Source: Coniella vitis
Lineage: Eukaryota > Ascomycota > Sordariomycetes > Diaporthales > Schizoparmaceae
Assembly (NCBI GenBank): GCA_011317545.1
Contig: WUJK01000001.1
Coordinates: 310,001-374,000 of the forward strand
Direction: 5' to 3'
DNA: 64,000 nt
Below the pieces are notes generated by a model. The model was given only the letters and a program-made list of their open reading frames with translations, ran no database searches and was not told the origin of the DNA. Below, piece by piece: positions 33,978-44,442 of this stretch (its first letter is position 1; each line of letters opens with the position of its first letter). Both the position numbers and the translations under genes were made by a program.

Positions 33978-35099
33978 TTACAGCTCGTCCTTCTCGTCGA
34001 AGCCCTTCGCTGGCCGGACCTCTGGAATATACCCCTCAAGATCCATCCACTCGGCCACAAAAGCAGTGACAAGTTTCCCCCAGTCCTGCATCGTCGGTCC
34101 GTGCAAGTGCTCGGCATCATCTTCCATCTTGTGCCAGAACCACGGAAACGGCGTGGGGATGATGTGCAGAATGTCCACGCCGCGCTGCAAAAAGGGCACA
34201 TGGTCATCGGAAATGAAACCAGGATAAAACTGCGACGAAGTCTTGTCCGCCTCGGTGAAGAAATGCCCTTGCGGCTTCGTCTCAAGCAGGTCCAACTTGC
34301 GCATCCGCTTCTCAATGGTCGCAAAGCGCTGATACGCCCAGTGTGTCGACTCAAAGTACGATGGAATCCGCGGGTTCTCATCGCCCAGAAGGTCGAGCAA
34401 CAGGAACAGGCTAATGGCGTCAATCTGATTCTTGTACGTCGAAGCGGCCGGGTGCAGCTCAGCCTCCCAGGCCTCGGCCAGCGCACGCGACCCATATGTG
34501 CTGTCGGTATCCGTCCACGACACCCACGCCTCTTCGCCGTCGAGCAGCAAGATCTGTACACCCTTCTCTTCATCTAGCCCGTCTGTCTCACCGGCTTTCT
34601 CCATGGCGGCCCACCGCTTCGTCAGCGCTTCGTCCACGCTGCGCGCAACGTGCAAGAGCATTGCGCAAGGGGCAGCCGAGTCGGTGGCGCCGATAAAGTT
34701 CTCGGGCCGGTACAGCGTATCGTAGTGTGCCGCAAGTGTAAGGCGCGAAACATCACCCACGCTCGCCCATGGCGGGTCGCGACGCAGGATTATGTTCCGA
34801 AAGTTGACCAGCTTGTCCCCTGTCGCTGGCGTCTTGGACGTCGAGTTGTGCGTCGAGATGGTCCACGCGGGTAGGTGTGTGGCAAAGAAATTAACAAAGT
34901 GCTCCTGGACCTTTCCTGACCCGGGCGTGTCTGGCACGCGAGGTATCAGAATCGGCGCAAGGAGACCGGCAGCATTGTGAATATCGAAGTCGGCGCCAGC
35001 AGAGGGAAGTCGTCCAAGGCTATCGTCGGACAGGCGCCCGTAGGCCCAGGATGGGGCAACAAGGCATATTACGAGGAGCAGAATGGCCAGTCGTGGCAT
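33978..35099 (-). CDS. Glutaminyl-peptide cyclotransferase (M28-type), ER-retained
   Basis: A zinc-dependent glutaminyl cyclase that converts N-terminal Gln (or Glu) of secretory proteins to pyroglutamate. Single exon, 373 residues. I chose the ATG at 35099 because MPRLAILLLVICLVAPSWAYG is a textbook signal peptide; the frame is open a further 30 residues upstream without one. Zinc ligands and catalytic residues match the animal enzyme family: Asp140 in AAHYDT...GATDSAAPC, Glu189/Glu190 in LLLDGEEAW, Asp236 in LLLDLLG and His300 in SDDHVPF, followed by DILHIIPTPFPWFWHKMEDD. The protein ends exactly in EKDEL, so it should be retained in the ER lumen by the KDEL/HDEL receptor. It lies in tandem with the upstream Tdp1 gene and the downstream hydrolase. 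Length and motifs are full, with no sign of decay. Confidence 0.94.
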   Translation of the reverse strand: MPRLAILLLVICLVAPSWAYGRLSDDSLGRLPSAGADFDIHNAAGLLAPILIPRVPDTPGSGKVQEHFVNFFATHLPAWTISTHNSTSKTPATGDKLVNFRNIILRRDPPWASVGDVSRLTLAAHYDTLYRPENFIGATDSAAPCAMLLHVARSVDEALTKRWAAMEKAGETDGLDEEKGVQILLLDGEEAWVSWTDTDSTYGSRALAEAWEAELHPAASTYKNQIDAISLFLLLDLLGDENPRIPSYFESTHWAYQRFATIEKRMRKLDLLETKPQGHFFTEADKTSSQFYPGFISDDHVPFLQRGVDILHIIPTPFPWFWHKMEDDAEHLHGPTMQDWGKLVTAFVAEWMDLEGYIPEVRPAKGFDEKDEL

Positions 35100-35648
35100 G
35101 CTACGCGAGTGTACAGGCTGTTGTCGTGTCCTGTCATGCTCAGCTTGGATCAAAACGACAGTGGGCCAAGCAAGGGCAACTGCGCGCAAGGACAGTTTAA
35201 TAGTATTGCTGAAGTGGAGTGCTCACATGTTGGGCAAGACTTGCCGGCCTTGACACGCCAGTTCTGACTCGTCGCTGCCATACAAATATGGCTTTACGCC
35301 CATCGTGACCTGCTACGCGACAGACCAAATGCAATGTCGCTTTCTGGAAACATGTCGAGACGAGGCACAACTTGAAGGGGATAAGAATTCACTGTAAGCA
35401 AGCAGTCCCTTGGGACCCTTCACCGGACGACAAGGGTCCAGAGGGATTGGTCCCAATCCCCCATTTCAACGGGAAAACCACGGCTCGGCTCGGCTCGTGT
35501 CACTCAGGGGCACTCTGCATACAGACTGCTATACAGCAACACAGGTCTCTAATAGCTTTGATACCCTAACCCTGCTGTTGTTTAAATGTCTTCTGAACTA
35601 AAACCATGCCCATACATTGTAGTTTCGTAGCGTAATCAGTCGTCAGCA
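35100..35648. other. Intergenic region with telobox-like element
   Basis: About 550 bases between Tdp1 (3' end) and glutaminyl cyclase (5' end). It contains CCCTAACCCTG at 35564-35574. No gene. Confidence 0.55.
35564..35574. promoter_or_regulatory. Telobox-like CCCTAACCC element 2
   Basis: The same eleven bases as the element at 33648, here about 470 bases upstream of the glutaminyl cyclase start and close to the Tdp1 3' end. Confidence 0.28.
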
Positions 35649-37424
35649 TCATCTAGCGTGGGCTTTTCCCAGGACATCGAGTAGGTATCTGCATGGCCGA
35701 CGAGTCTGCTTCCAAATCTCTCCGTCATCGTTACGGCCCTTGACCCATTCCGGGTCATTCCAAGGCTTGTCTTTGGTCAAGTCGTATTGCTCTGCAGCCC
35801 AGTCATACGGCACGATGCTTTCATGCCAACGCCTTGAATCTGGCTCGAGAAGGCCTTCAAGTATATGCCCGGGAATGACGACACCACATTCAAAGTTGGT
35901 CGTCTTGACGAGTTTGAGGTCACACGTTGCCTCGTTGGCCCTCTTGTCCTTGTCCAGCGCACCCCAGGCTGACTGAGACAAGTTCGCTGACCCAACATAA
36001 AGATAGTAAGGTAGAGCATCGGTATCATGAGGGTTATAGGCTATAATCAACTTTTGGTGAAAGACACATCCCGCGTCCTTGGAGTGATAGTGGTGAAAGA
36101 GATCCTTGACAGCCTTATGCGCTGAAGGCCAAGGACGAGTGTGACAGCCAATGTTGGCAGCTCCGGGCTGGGTGTCGCCGTCTGCAGCCACAACATCGTC
36201 CGTTGTTGGGTAGAATATTTTGATTTCTTTTGGGACCTCACAGTCCTCTTTGGGGATTTCAAGGAATTTTCTCCCAATGGCACAGTCAAAGAAGCCATCT
36301 AGCCACTTGGGTAACAGGTTGCCGATGCTGGCAGCGCATATTTCCAAGCGCAGCTTGCCTTGGGCCTTTTGCTGTGCCAGATCGAGGCCAAGGCCCTGAA
36401 CAACCTTTCTCAAACGCAATAGTCCATGATTTTCTGCTTTGGCTGCACTATGGACGCCGGGAACAGAAGTTACCAAATGGACTTTGACAGCAGAGTAGTC
36501 ATATTTGCCCTTGATAGAGTCAATGAATTCAAGTGGTGTCCCCAACGCTTCGAGATGTGAAAGGAGTCCATTTTCGAAGTCGGACATCATGCTGTGCTCA
36601 TAGCCGGCATGTTCGGGTAGGTCGTGAATATACCAGTGATTGTCGTTCAGTTGCGTGTCGACAGCCATCATGTTGCACGACGTGATAACCAGTCGAAGGA
36701 AAGTCGGGTAAACGAGGACTAATATCTTGGAATGCGAGGAGCCGGAAGCCCATGCGTAGAAAGCGTGGCAATTTCTGCCAAATCTTTGATGATGCATCTG
36801 TTTCAGGATCGGCCGGAGTATCTCCAGCTGTGCCTTGGACACCTTGTCGCCGGCTGTGATGCCTGCCTGGATCGCAGCTTGAGAGACCATTTCGTCCATA
36901 TTTGGATTGGAGTCCCGTCCTATGTATATCTGTGACAGAGGGTCAATGGTGAGTTTCCCAATAAGCATACTGGAACAACGTACGGGTACCGCGTTTGAGG
37001 AGTGCGAAAAGGGGAGGTGGTCGAAAAGCTCGTTCCTCGCAATGAAGAAGGCATATATGCAAGCCGACATAAGATATTCACCTTGAATGACATCTGCCAA
37101 GTTGATACAATTTTTGTCATGCCGCCGACCAGGTGTCCGTGTGATTCTGAGTGCACCGCCCGGGAACCTCATTGGAAGGGGCCCTGACTGTTGGCCTTGA
37201 GCTGTGAGCGTGCTTGATTCGCTTGGCCGCGGGTTGCTTTGTGCTGTCTTGGTCCGCTTGTCGCTGTTACGATCCGAGACGGCCTCAGTCCGCCGTTTGG
37301 TGCTGGCCTTGCTTGGGACTCCACTGGTAGAGGGAGACATGCTGGCGATATAGCGGCTGACATCTAGAAGACTTCCTGCGGACATCATTTCGAGCTTTAG
37401 GTCAAGATACGACGCGATGATCAT
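35649..37424 (-). CDS. tdp1: Tyrosyl-DNA phosphodiesterase (Tdp1 family)
   Basis: A nuclear repair enzyme that removes stalled topoisomerase I (a phosphotyrosyl peptide) from DNA 3' ends. Two HKD half-sites of the phospholipase D superfamily are present: His213/Lys215 in SSHSKILVLV, followed by LRLVITSCNMM, and His438/Lys440 in FHQKLIIAYN, followed by YLYVGSANLSQSAWG. The frame is continuous, but a 54-base segment (36983-36930, GTACGT donor, GTCACAG acceptor) is best read as an in-frame intron. Removing it joins SSNAVP to IYIGRDSNPNMDE and gives 573 instead of 591 residues. The N-terminal ~75 residues are basic and disordered (KRRTEA, DKRTKTAQ). The start is uncertain: ATGs at 37424, 37388, 37385 and 37340 are all possible, and an AGTAAGTAC just upstream could mark a 5' intron. 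Divergent from Swp1, with 515 bases between the two starts. Confidence 0.88.
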   Translation of the reverse strand: MIIASYLDLKLEMMSAGSLLDVSRYIASMSPSTSGVPSKASTKRRTEAVSDRNSDKRTKTAQSNPRPSESSTLTAQGQQSGPLPMRFPGGALRITRTPGRRHDKNCINLADVIQGEYLMSACIYAFFIARNELFDHLPFSHSSNAVPVRCSSMLIGKLTIDPLSQIYIGRDSNPNMDEMVSQAAIQAGITAGDKVSKAQLEILRPILKQMHHQRFGRNCHAFYAWASGSSHSKILVLVYPTFLRLVITSCNMMAVDTQLNDNHWYIHDLPEHAGYEHSMMSDFENGLLSHLEALGTPLEFIDSIKGKYDYSAVKVHLVTSVPGVHSAAKAENHGLLRLRKVVQGLGLDLAQQKAQGKLRLEICAASIGNLLPKWLDGFFDCAIGRKFLEIPKEDCEVPKEIKIFYPTTDDVVAADGDTQPGAANIGCHTRPWPSAHKAVKDLFHHYHSKDAGCVFHQKLIIAYNPHDTDALPYYLYVGSANLSQSAWGALDKDKRANEATCDLKLVKTTNFECGVVIPGHILEGLLEPDSRRWHESIVPYDWAAEQYDLTKDKPWNDPEWVKGRNDDGEIWKQTRRPCRYLLDVLGKAHAR

Positions 37425-37939
37425 GACGACTTGCAGTATGTACTTACTGTTTGAATGCGCGGTCGGTGTCGAACAAGAGTACGAGAACGAATAGCGTGGT
37501 CAGGGCGGAATTTTAATGTTTGTGAACCCACAACAGAGAGGCCTTTTGATACAATGTTTGATTTTCTCATCATCATTAGTTTCAGCGTTCAATTCTCAAA
37601 AATTCGTGTGGTGCAAGACCGTCAAAAGAAGAAGGGCCATAGATGGCAAGAAGGAGGCCGATGTCGACCTCGGGTTAGGGTCTTGAGGCACACCCGGTAC
37701 TTTGCACATAGTAGTACCTGCCACTGGCCTCTGCCACTTACAGGGTGCCCAGGTACTATGTAGACGAACGTCAGGGATGGCCCGAGCTTCTCTTCGCGCC
37801 ACGTAATGAGCTTGTCCCTCAGAGCTGCATGGGTCGCAACTGCAGCTCTTGGCAACAAGTGTCCCTTGGGGAATTTCGAATTTCAGCCTTGTGATATTCG
37901 ACAACCCAACCAATTCTCCTTCCACACAAGCCAGACAAT
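37425..37939. promoter_or_regulatory. Shared divergent promoter region, tdp1 / swp1
   Basis: 515 bases separate the start codons of the two divergent genes, so both promoters must lie here. It contains GGGTTAGGG at 37672-37680 (telobox-like) and two copies of the ACATAGTA/TACTATGT octamer (37706, 37754). Confidence 0.6.
37672..37680. promoter_or_regulatory. Telobox-like CCCTAACCC element 3
   Basis: GGGTTAGGG, the reverse complement of the core of the elements at 33648 and 35564, in the tdp1/swp1 divergent promoter. Confidence 0.33.
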
Positions 37940-39009
37940 ATGCGCGTTGCTGGTATCTCCTCCCTCCTATTGCTGGCAGCTGGTGCTGTCCAAGCTGCTA
38001 CCTCTTGGACTTTTGAGGACGCTACTGTTTCTGTCAGCAACAAGAAGACTGCAGGCGAGGCTGCCAAAGAATCGTGAGTCTGATGCGCATGTTGACCACT
38101 CAAGTAATGTGTAGCTATGCTTACAAATTGGCAACAGGTTTGGTCCCAAGTCTCCCCTCAAGAACCCAGTGTCTCTTGGCGCCCAAAATACCATCACAAT
38201 TACCCTGACGGCCAAGGAAAATGGCAAGGCGAAGCGGCCACACCAGGCTTTCCTTCTCCTGAAGGACCAGGCGACGGGCCTGGAGGCGCCTTTCCCTTTG
38301 ACTGTCCGCGACAATGGAAAGGCCAAAGTGCAGATTGTATGTCGCTCCGCTGTTTGCATTGCACTACTTGTGGATTCTGCCCGTGTGACTGACTGACGAA
38401 TTCGGCTTCACAGACTCAAAAGGACATTCCTACCCAATTCTTCGCCGCCTCCGAACCCGTCCACGCATCTGTGGTTATTGCCTCGTTTGGCTCGACCGAG
38501 GGTCTCATCTCTGATGTCTTTGACATTGAGATTGTTGCCGATTCCAACACCCCTCCTCCCGTTCCGTCTGCTTCTATTCGCTACGGCAAGCAACCTCAAA
38601 TCCACCACATCTTCCGCGAGCCGGTCACGTACGGTTACAAGGCTATTTCCGTGGCTGTCACGCTGGTCATTGCCAGCACTCTGCCGCTTGTCGCTGGCGT
38701 CGTAAGTAATCATGGTTGCCTGCCTGGTCACAGTCGATGCAAGACGCAATACTGACTTTACTTGTGCAGTGGCTTTACAACGGTGCCAACCTGGAGCATC
38801 TTTCCAAGGCGATTGGTGCTGCCCCCTTGTCCTACACCACCTTCCTCGGCTCCATTTTCGGTCTTGAGTTCGTCTACTTTCTCTACCACCGCGGATTGTC
38901 TCTGGGCCACATCCTTGTTCCTGTTGCCATTCTGGGTACCACCACTGTGCTCTCTGGCATGAGAGCTCTGGGTGAGGTCCAAAGCCGGCGACTGGCTGGT
39001 GAGCGATAG
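37940..39009 (+). CDS. swp1: Oligosaccharyltransferase subunit Swp1 / ribophorin II
   Basis: A membrane subunit of the ER oligosaccharyltransferase that N-glycosylates nascent secretory proteins. Exons 37940-38073, 38138-38336, 38414-38701 and 38770-39009 give 286 residues, the usual length of fungal Swp1. Introns are 64, 77 and 68 bases with GTGAGT, GTATGT and GTAAGT donors and clean CAG acceptors. The signal peptide MRVAGISSLLLLAAGAVQA is followed by a luminal beta-rich domain (WTFEDATVSVSNKK, FLLLKDQATGLEAPF, IPTQFFAASEPVHASVV). Three hydrophobic helices come next: AISVAVTLVIASTLPLVAGV, YTTFLGSIFGLEFVYFLY and HILVPVAILGTTTVLSGMRAL. The short basic tail (QSRRLAGER) is cytosolic. PEPVTYGYKAIS-type segments before the first helix (FREPVTYGYKAISV) are characteristic of ribophorin II. 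Confidence 0.93.
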
Positions 39010-39561
39010 ATGCTTCGCCATTTCACCAGAATACAACAGGGCACGAGTTGAGCTATGCAGTCTTCGTTGACTTGCACGGACAGTCTATGCTCCGTGCCAA
39101 GGTTTCGTGATCTCTATATGGGCCTTGTCCACCGCCGGACATCGGCTTGGTTGGAGAAGGTTTGTAGAAGCCAGGCTATGGATTGCTTGAACGCGGCCTT
39201 GCAACATTGTACATTACAGCTCACCAAGGGCACATCGGCCGGAAGAAACAAAAAGGCTCAAGAGAGAAAATGAAATGGAACATTGTTCTGATTTTGAGAC
39301 GCGTGACTTTGATTGTCGCCCATCTGCACTTGGCAATGCTATTGACTATTGCAGTCACGAAGCCTGTTGGCTTTTCTATATGTACCCTGCCCTTTCTCAA
39401 CGCCGACCCGGATGCCCACGCCAAATGCTTGTATACACAAAAGAGAATGCTCAAATAAAAGAATGATCCGGCTATGCAGGCATTGATAATCATCATCATG
39501 AAGTCGTTGGTGCCTTTTCTCCCCAGCGATTTGCAGACGCAGTCTGTCGCCTCTCCATTCA
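39010..39561. other. Intergenic region
   Basis: About 550 bases between the convergent 3' ends of Swp1 and the small Ser-rich gene. Presumably 3' UTRs; nothing else seen. Confidence 0.5.
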
Positions 39562-40131
39562 CTACTGTGCGTCGAATCTCGCCATGTGACCTTGAGGCAA
39601 TTCTGACTGCCGTCTCACCGCCCACAGCGGGACACCAGATGCAGAATCCTCGCCATCATACGGCAGGCCTCTTGAGTATCGAGAGCCACCGATTTCCACA
39701 AAGTGGGTAGACTTGGGTCGTGGTCGGCGGTTGGTGGTGGATGTGTTTGGGCTAAGCATCGATGTCTGGTAGTGGATGCGGTCTGCAGCAGAAGCAGCAG
39801 CAGCAGTCGAGGTGGAAGAAGAGAGAAAATCGGAAACAGAAGTAGACGCAGAAGAATGGTACGATGTGTGTGCGTAGTCGAATGGATTTCTCTCGCATTC
39901 AAAGCCGGCGGTGGATGGGATAATGGGCGATGCCATGTCGGCGCACTGGTTGCAGTATTGGCTGCCGCGACATGTGCAGCGAGAAGAGGAAGAATACGAA
40001 GAAGAAGAGGGCGTATTAGTGGTAGAGGCTATCGAGAGAGCGGCGTCATTCTCGGAGTAGGATTTCTTGTGGTGTCTTTGCGATCTGCGTCTGGGGTGGA
40101 TGATGCGGTCTAGGATGTTGAAGGAAACCAT
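39562..40131 (-). CDS. Small Ser-rich basic protein, unknown function
   Basis: Single-exon frame of 189 residues, starting MVSFNILDRIIHPRRRSQR in a good start context (CAAACATGG). The N-terminus is amphipathic and basic. The middle is Ser-rich, with a small cysteine group (RCTCRGSQYCNQCADM) that could bind a metal. The C-terminus is more structured: RPRPKSTHFVEIGGSRYSRG and then SGVPLWAVRRQSELPQGH, the part that looks conserved. There is no signal peptide or transmembrane helix. I do not recognise the family. The protein-like ends and the absence of repeats favour a real gene over chance. Confidence 0.6.
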   Translation of the reverse strand: MVSFNILDRIIHPRRRSQRHHKKSYSENDAALSIASTTNTPSSSSYSSSSRCTCRGSQYCNQCADMASPIIPSTAGFECERNPFDYAHTSYHSSASTSVSDFLSSSTSTAAAASAADRIHYQTSMLSPNTSTTNRRPRPKSTHFVEIGGSRYSRGLPYDGEDSASGVPLWAVRRQSELPQGHMARFDAQ

Positions 40132-42669
40132 GTTTGCTGAAGGCGGGGTGTGCGGATAGATTGACTGAAAAGGTTTGCGCTGGAGTTCTTGTGCTTCTCC
40201 TTTTGATGATATGTTTATATCTGGATCTGTATTCGAAGGCTCTGTTGGAACATTAACAGCAACGACGACGACGACCAGAGGGTGTCAAAGTTGCGATGGG
40301 ACGGAAGGATATATACTTTGACCTTGGCACTCAGACCACTCCAACTACCAAGGAACACCAACAAGCTTCATCTATTTCCAGCAAGCCTTCTTCCCCGGCC
40401 TGTCATCCTTGGAAACTATGACAATCCAAAACCCGTCTCCCCTTCCTTTTGGGAGAAACGCAACGGCCGTCCCACGGCCCCCCGTCAGAGCTTACTTGCA
40501 AGCGGGTCGCGCTGGGCCACAGAGGCTGTGCCCCCTAACCAAGCCAGCAAGGCTGAGTCCTAGTTGGGTCTCTTGCTCGCTGCGGTGCGCTGTCGATGCC
40601 ACTGTCGGTGTCGCTCATGTGGGCTGTTTCTTTTCCCCTCCTTCCTTGCTCTCTGTTTCTCTTTCTCCCTCTTGGGATCATCCGACAATGCAAGCCGGGA
40701 AAGCGGCAATGCCAAAAGTGCAACAATTCACGCGACGCCGCCGCGCACCACCACCAGCAGTAGCACTACGGCTGAGCTGAAATTCGGCTTTGTGCCAAAT
40801 TAAACATCAGTGCCTTTGTTCTCCTTGGGGCTGCGCCTTAGTGCATGCGTGTGTGCGTGAGTGCGTGGGTGCGTTGGGTGAAGTGCAAGTAAATTAGTCA
40901 TTCAAGAAGCAATGTGCTAGAACCGAAATAATATACATGTGTATTTAAAAAAAAAAAAAAAAAAAAACCGCCATTAAATCAAAATGACATGCTGCGCAGC
41001 GCATACGCGTACACTGACTACGTCCCCATCCATCCAGCCATCCGCCCATCTCTCTTTGTTGCTGGAAGGAAGGGAGTGTTATGAACATGGCGGTCGCTTC
41101 TTTTTCTCTTTTCTCTTCTGAGGCGGTAAGTGGGCGGCTGGGGACCGGACACGGCGAAAGGCTTCTTGCGTGGCCGCCCAAAGGCAATGTAACCATGGGA
41201 TGGTATGGTAAAACTCCAGCAGTCAAGACTCTTGCATGATAGTATAGCAAAGGCCAATGAAGCATGAGATGAGACTGTGGAAAATCTACTGCTCCTCTTC
41301 CTTTCTCCTTTTCCCTTTTTCTCCTATTGCTCACAATCAATGAACACAAAAAAAAGGCCAACCAACTTCCAAACCTGGTGATACTTTGAGGTGATCCAAA
41401 ACTGGTCCCTCCCCCCTTGAAAGTTGGCCCCAAAAAAAGGCAAACCTGCCCACAAAACTCTGGCCCCAACTTTGGCAACTAAAATCTCCAGCGCTGACGA
41501 TCCTATTTTTACGTCTTTCTTTCCGTCAAAGCCGGCCGGGACTTGCAGAACTTTAAATGACGGCGTGGACGGGTGTGGGTAAAATGCCTCGCGGCTCTCG
41601 GGACTTGTTTACAGTAACATAGTTCAGTCTAGTCGACGCTTTTGCCAGATGATTTTTCTTCCTAGGATGTTGAGTTATGTGTAGCGTTGTTCCCGAGGAG
41701 TGAGCCGACTCGTTACCTAGTACAAATGCTGAGGTTCGGACAGGCACATAAGAAAAGGTTTTCTATATTAAGAAAATAGAGAAAACACAAATCAGAGAGA
41801 AGGAGAGGGGGGGAAAACACCCACGTAGTGTTTCCAGAGGTGCCCCTCATGACCGCTCGCGCGCAATCAGGCCGAATCAGCTTGTGTCAATCAACCCAAC
41901 AACCGCTCAGCAGTCATCATTGCCCCCGAAACAGCCGTACCATACGGGCCCTTATCAGCTAAAGTGGCCCCCACTTTTAAGCGTCTTATCGCTACTCCAA
42001 CGCGTCTGACTGCCCCCCGCAACGCGTCTCCCACCGCCCAAACAGGAAACCCCGCGTCATCAAGCGAGGCTCAGATCCTCCTCACGATGCACTCAACCCC
42101 AAGTTACTATGTACAAACAAGAGGCATAGTAAGGGATTAGCTTCAACTCAGAGACTCTGCAATCGCCATGGTGGAAATCAACACTGCATGCGTCGAGACG
42201 CGGTGTGGGTATAGATACGCAGCGTGGCACCCACTGACTGGGCCGGGCTTGTTCTCCAAACACATCTGCACCGAACCCATGTTGCCATCAATGCAGCCCG
42301 CGTTGCCTTTACTGCTTCAACTGCTTCGTTCCACGGAACTGAACTGTTGAATCATCAAAGACTTTCATTGGATGATATCCAAAAAGCTATATCAAACAGA
42401 ACAAAGCCCACAGACTCGCGCTTGCGCATCGAGAACATCCCCACCTCCTACTGTGTGCTGAGCAAACAGTCTCACGATCCCCATCACAAACTTACCACCA
42501 TGACAGCATACTACCATTGTCTACAGAGACCATGACTAATCATGCCTGAATCATCTGCTTCCCGCTGCATCCATGGTGACCCCAGCTCCTTCTCCCGCTC
42601 CGGCTCCCGCTCCGGCTCCCGCTCCGCTCCCACCGAATTTGCCCTGTCGAGGCTTTTGGGTCAATTCCG
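40132..42669. other. Intergenic region
   Basis: About 2.5 kb between two minus-strand genes. A run of about twenty A lies at 40948-40968, and an imperfect twelve-base repeat (GGCTCCCGCTCC) at about 42591-42635. No credible gene. Confidence 0.55.
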
Positions 42670-43482
42670 TCAGTCCACAGTGAGCAGCTGCTCAAAGAAA
42701 GCACCGATTTGCCGCTTGGTGTCGACGAGGTGCATCTCCAGGATCCAGTGGTACTTGTGGCCCTGTGCATTGAGCCTGCTCATGGGCAAGTCGTTGTTGT
42801 CTGTGATGTAGAAGGAGATCTTGTCCTTGGGGATGCGCTCGTGAGGGAAGTGGCCGACCAAGTGCCCTGCGTGGATATTGCCGAATTCATATCCAGTCTT
42901 GCGAGCCTCACTGTTTTCTTCGTTAGCAAGACAAGCCCTCTCTGGAAAGCTCTTCTTCTGGAGGTCGTCTAGCAAGAATATATAAAGGAAAACAAAAAGA
43001 AACAGTACTCACTCCTTGGCAATAGCAAACAACTCGCTCCCCGTCATATCCGGATTCTCCCTGTACCGCGCCTTGACAGCCTGCCACGCCGGCTCAATCG
43101 CGCCGCTCAGCGCGCGCTTGGCCTCGTCCGCGAGCGGCATCACATAGGTGCGGCCAAAGTCGGCCTCCCAGGCCGCAAAGACGGGGCCGAGGTCGACAAA
43201 GAGGATGTCGTCGGGCTGGAGCGCGCGGTCCGGCGGGTTCTCCTCGTAGGGCTGCAGGGTGTGCGGCCCGCTGCGCACGACGCGCTTGTGCCAGTGCGTG
43301 CGCACGTTGTGGTGCGGCGCCGCGGCGAGCGCAAAGATCTCGGCGCTGAGCGCGGCCTCGGTGACGCCCGGGCGCAGCAGCGTGTGCTGGATCTCGTCGA
43401 AGAGGGCGGCGGCTTTGCGCTGGGCGTCGAGCAGGTGGGCTGCGCGCTGCTGTTCTGTGAGATTGGGTGGTTCGGCGGGCAT
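42670..43482 (-). CDS. Metallopeptidase family M24 (aminopeptidase P / creatinase fold) protein
   Basis: A pita-bread-fold protein that probably hydrolyses N-terminal Xaa-Pro or a related amide with two metal ions. Exons 43482-43013 and 42910-42670 are separated by a 102-base intron (GTGAGT donor, TGCTAACG branch site, AACAG acceptor). They encode 236 residues, joining AIAK-DEARKTGYEFG. Likely metal ligands are Asp97 and Asp108 (FVDLGPVFAAWEADFG), a His in NIHAGHLVGHFPHE, Glu215 (WILEMHLVD) and Glu230 (GAFFEQLL). There is no N-terminal creatinase domain, so it is a short, single-domain M24 member, as in several fungal and bacterial short forms. No signal peptide, so a cytosolic location is expected. 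The GC-rich first exon contrasts with an AT-richer second exon. Confidence 0.9.
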
Positions 43483-44442
43483 GGTGGGTGGGTGTGGGTG
43501 AGAGTGTGAGTGTGAGTGAGAGTGTGAGTGAGAGTGAGAGTGTGAGTGTGAGTGAGAGTGAAGAGTGAGGGTGAGAGTGAGAGTGAGGCTGATGATGAGG
43601 ATGAGGAGGATGATGATGACGACTCAGTTCAGGTTGGTAGCGGTTGGGTACTAATACGACACGGTGATGGAATCATCAATTGCTTCTGGTAAAAAAAAGG
43701 AAGAAGAAGAGAGCAAGAATAAGAAGAAGGGTATGTACAGGAAACCCCCCTCACAGGTCTTATCTTCAACGACGATGCCGGTCCGAACGGATTATATATG
43801 AGTGTTGTACGACACAGAACCTAACAGTTGAGCTACATAGTAGTACAACAGTATGTAAGTCTTGCCCAATGAGAAAAAGTCTCCGCCTTTCTGGCCCTAG
43901 ACCCCGGGGTCTGCCACCAATGAATTCGTCTGCAATGGTCAGACGAACGCTCTTGATACTACATAGTACATAGTATATACAGAATCCCTCGGGCTGATAC
44001 TTACTGATAGCTTAGTTGATAGCGAGAATATATATCCGTGTGTAATCAAGCCAAAATGCAGTTGTATACATGGCCATGGTACATGCAGCCCCGGCATGAT
44101 TCTCGAGTTGCTATCAACAACTCGTATTCTGTTTCTTCTTTTTTTTTTTCGCTTCTTCTTCGGGGGGTGCTTTGCTATCAGATGTGTCATTGACTTGACT
44201 CACTTTTTTCGGCATTCTAGTTGGGCCTCGCAACTGTACTTTGTTCACTTGCCGAAGGAGTGGGAGCAATGGTCTGTGGTCTCGTTGGTCCCTATCAAAG
44301 TAATGGTCTTCGCGCAGCCCACCGTGATATAACATAGGATTCTCATTGATCGCATAGCATACCCCCCAGATCGTTTGTATATTCCTCAGCTTCTCTTGCC
44401 AACCAATCCATCTTCCCCACCTCGCAATCTTGCCCTGCTCCT
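43483..44442. other. Promoter-side intergenic region of the M24 gene
   Basis: Starts with a GTGAG-type tandem array immediately upstream of the M24 start. It also holds three overlapping or adjacent copies of the ACATAGTA octamer near 43835-43975. A minus-strand frame at 44114-44545 is discussed with the doubtful gene to its right. Confidence 0.5.
43491..43590. repeat. Degenerate GTGAGA/GTGAGT array
   Basis: About 100 bases of GTGAG hexamer variants ending in GAGGATGATGATG, directly 5' of the M24 start codon and therefore within its promoter or leader. Confidence 0.85.

Noticed and set aside
35649..37424. The tdp1 gene read without an intron (591 residues)
   Set aside because: The frame is open, but an 18-residue segment (36930-36983) disrupts the family-like stretch and has a GTACGT donor and a CACAG acceptor, so the spliced form is preferred.
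42540..42669. An RS-type frame next to the M24 gene
   Set aside because: The Ser-Arg and Ser-Gly pattern comes from a twelve-base repeat lying in the probable 3' UTR of the M24 gene.
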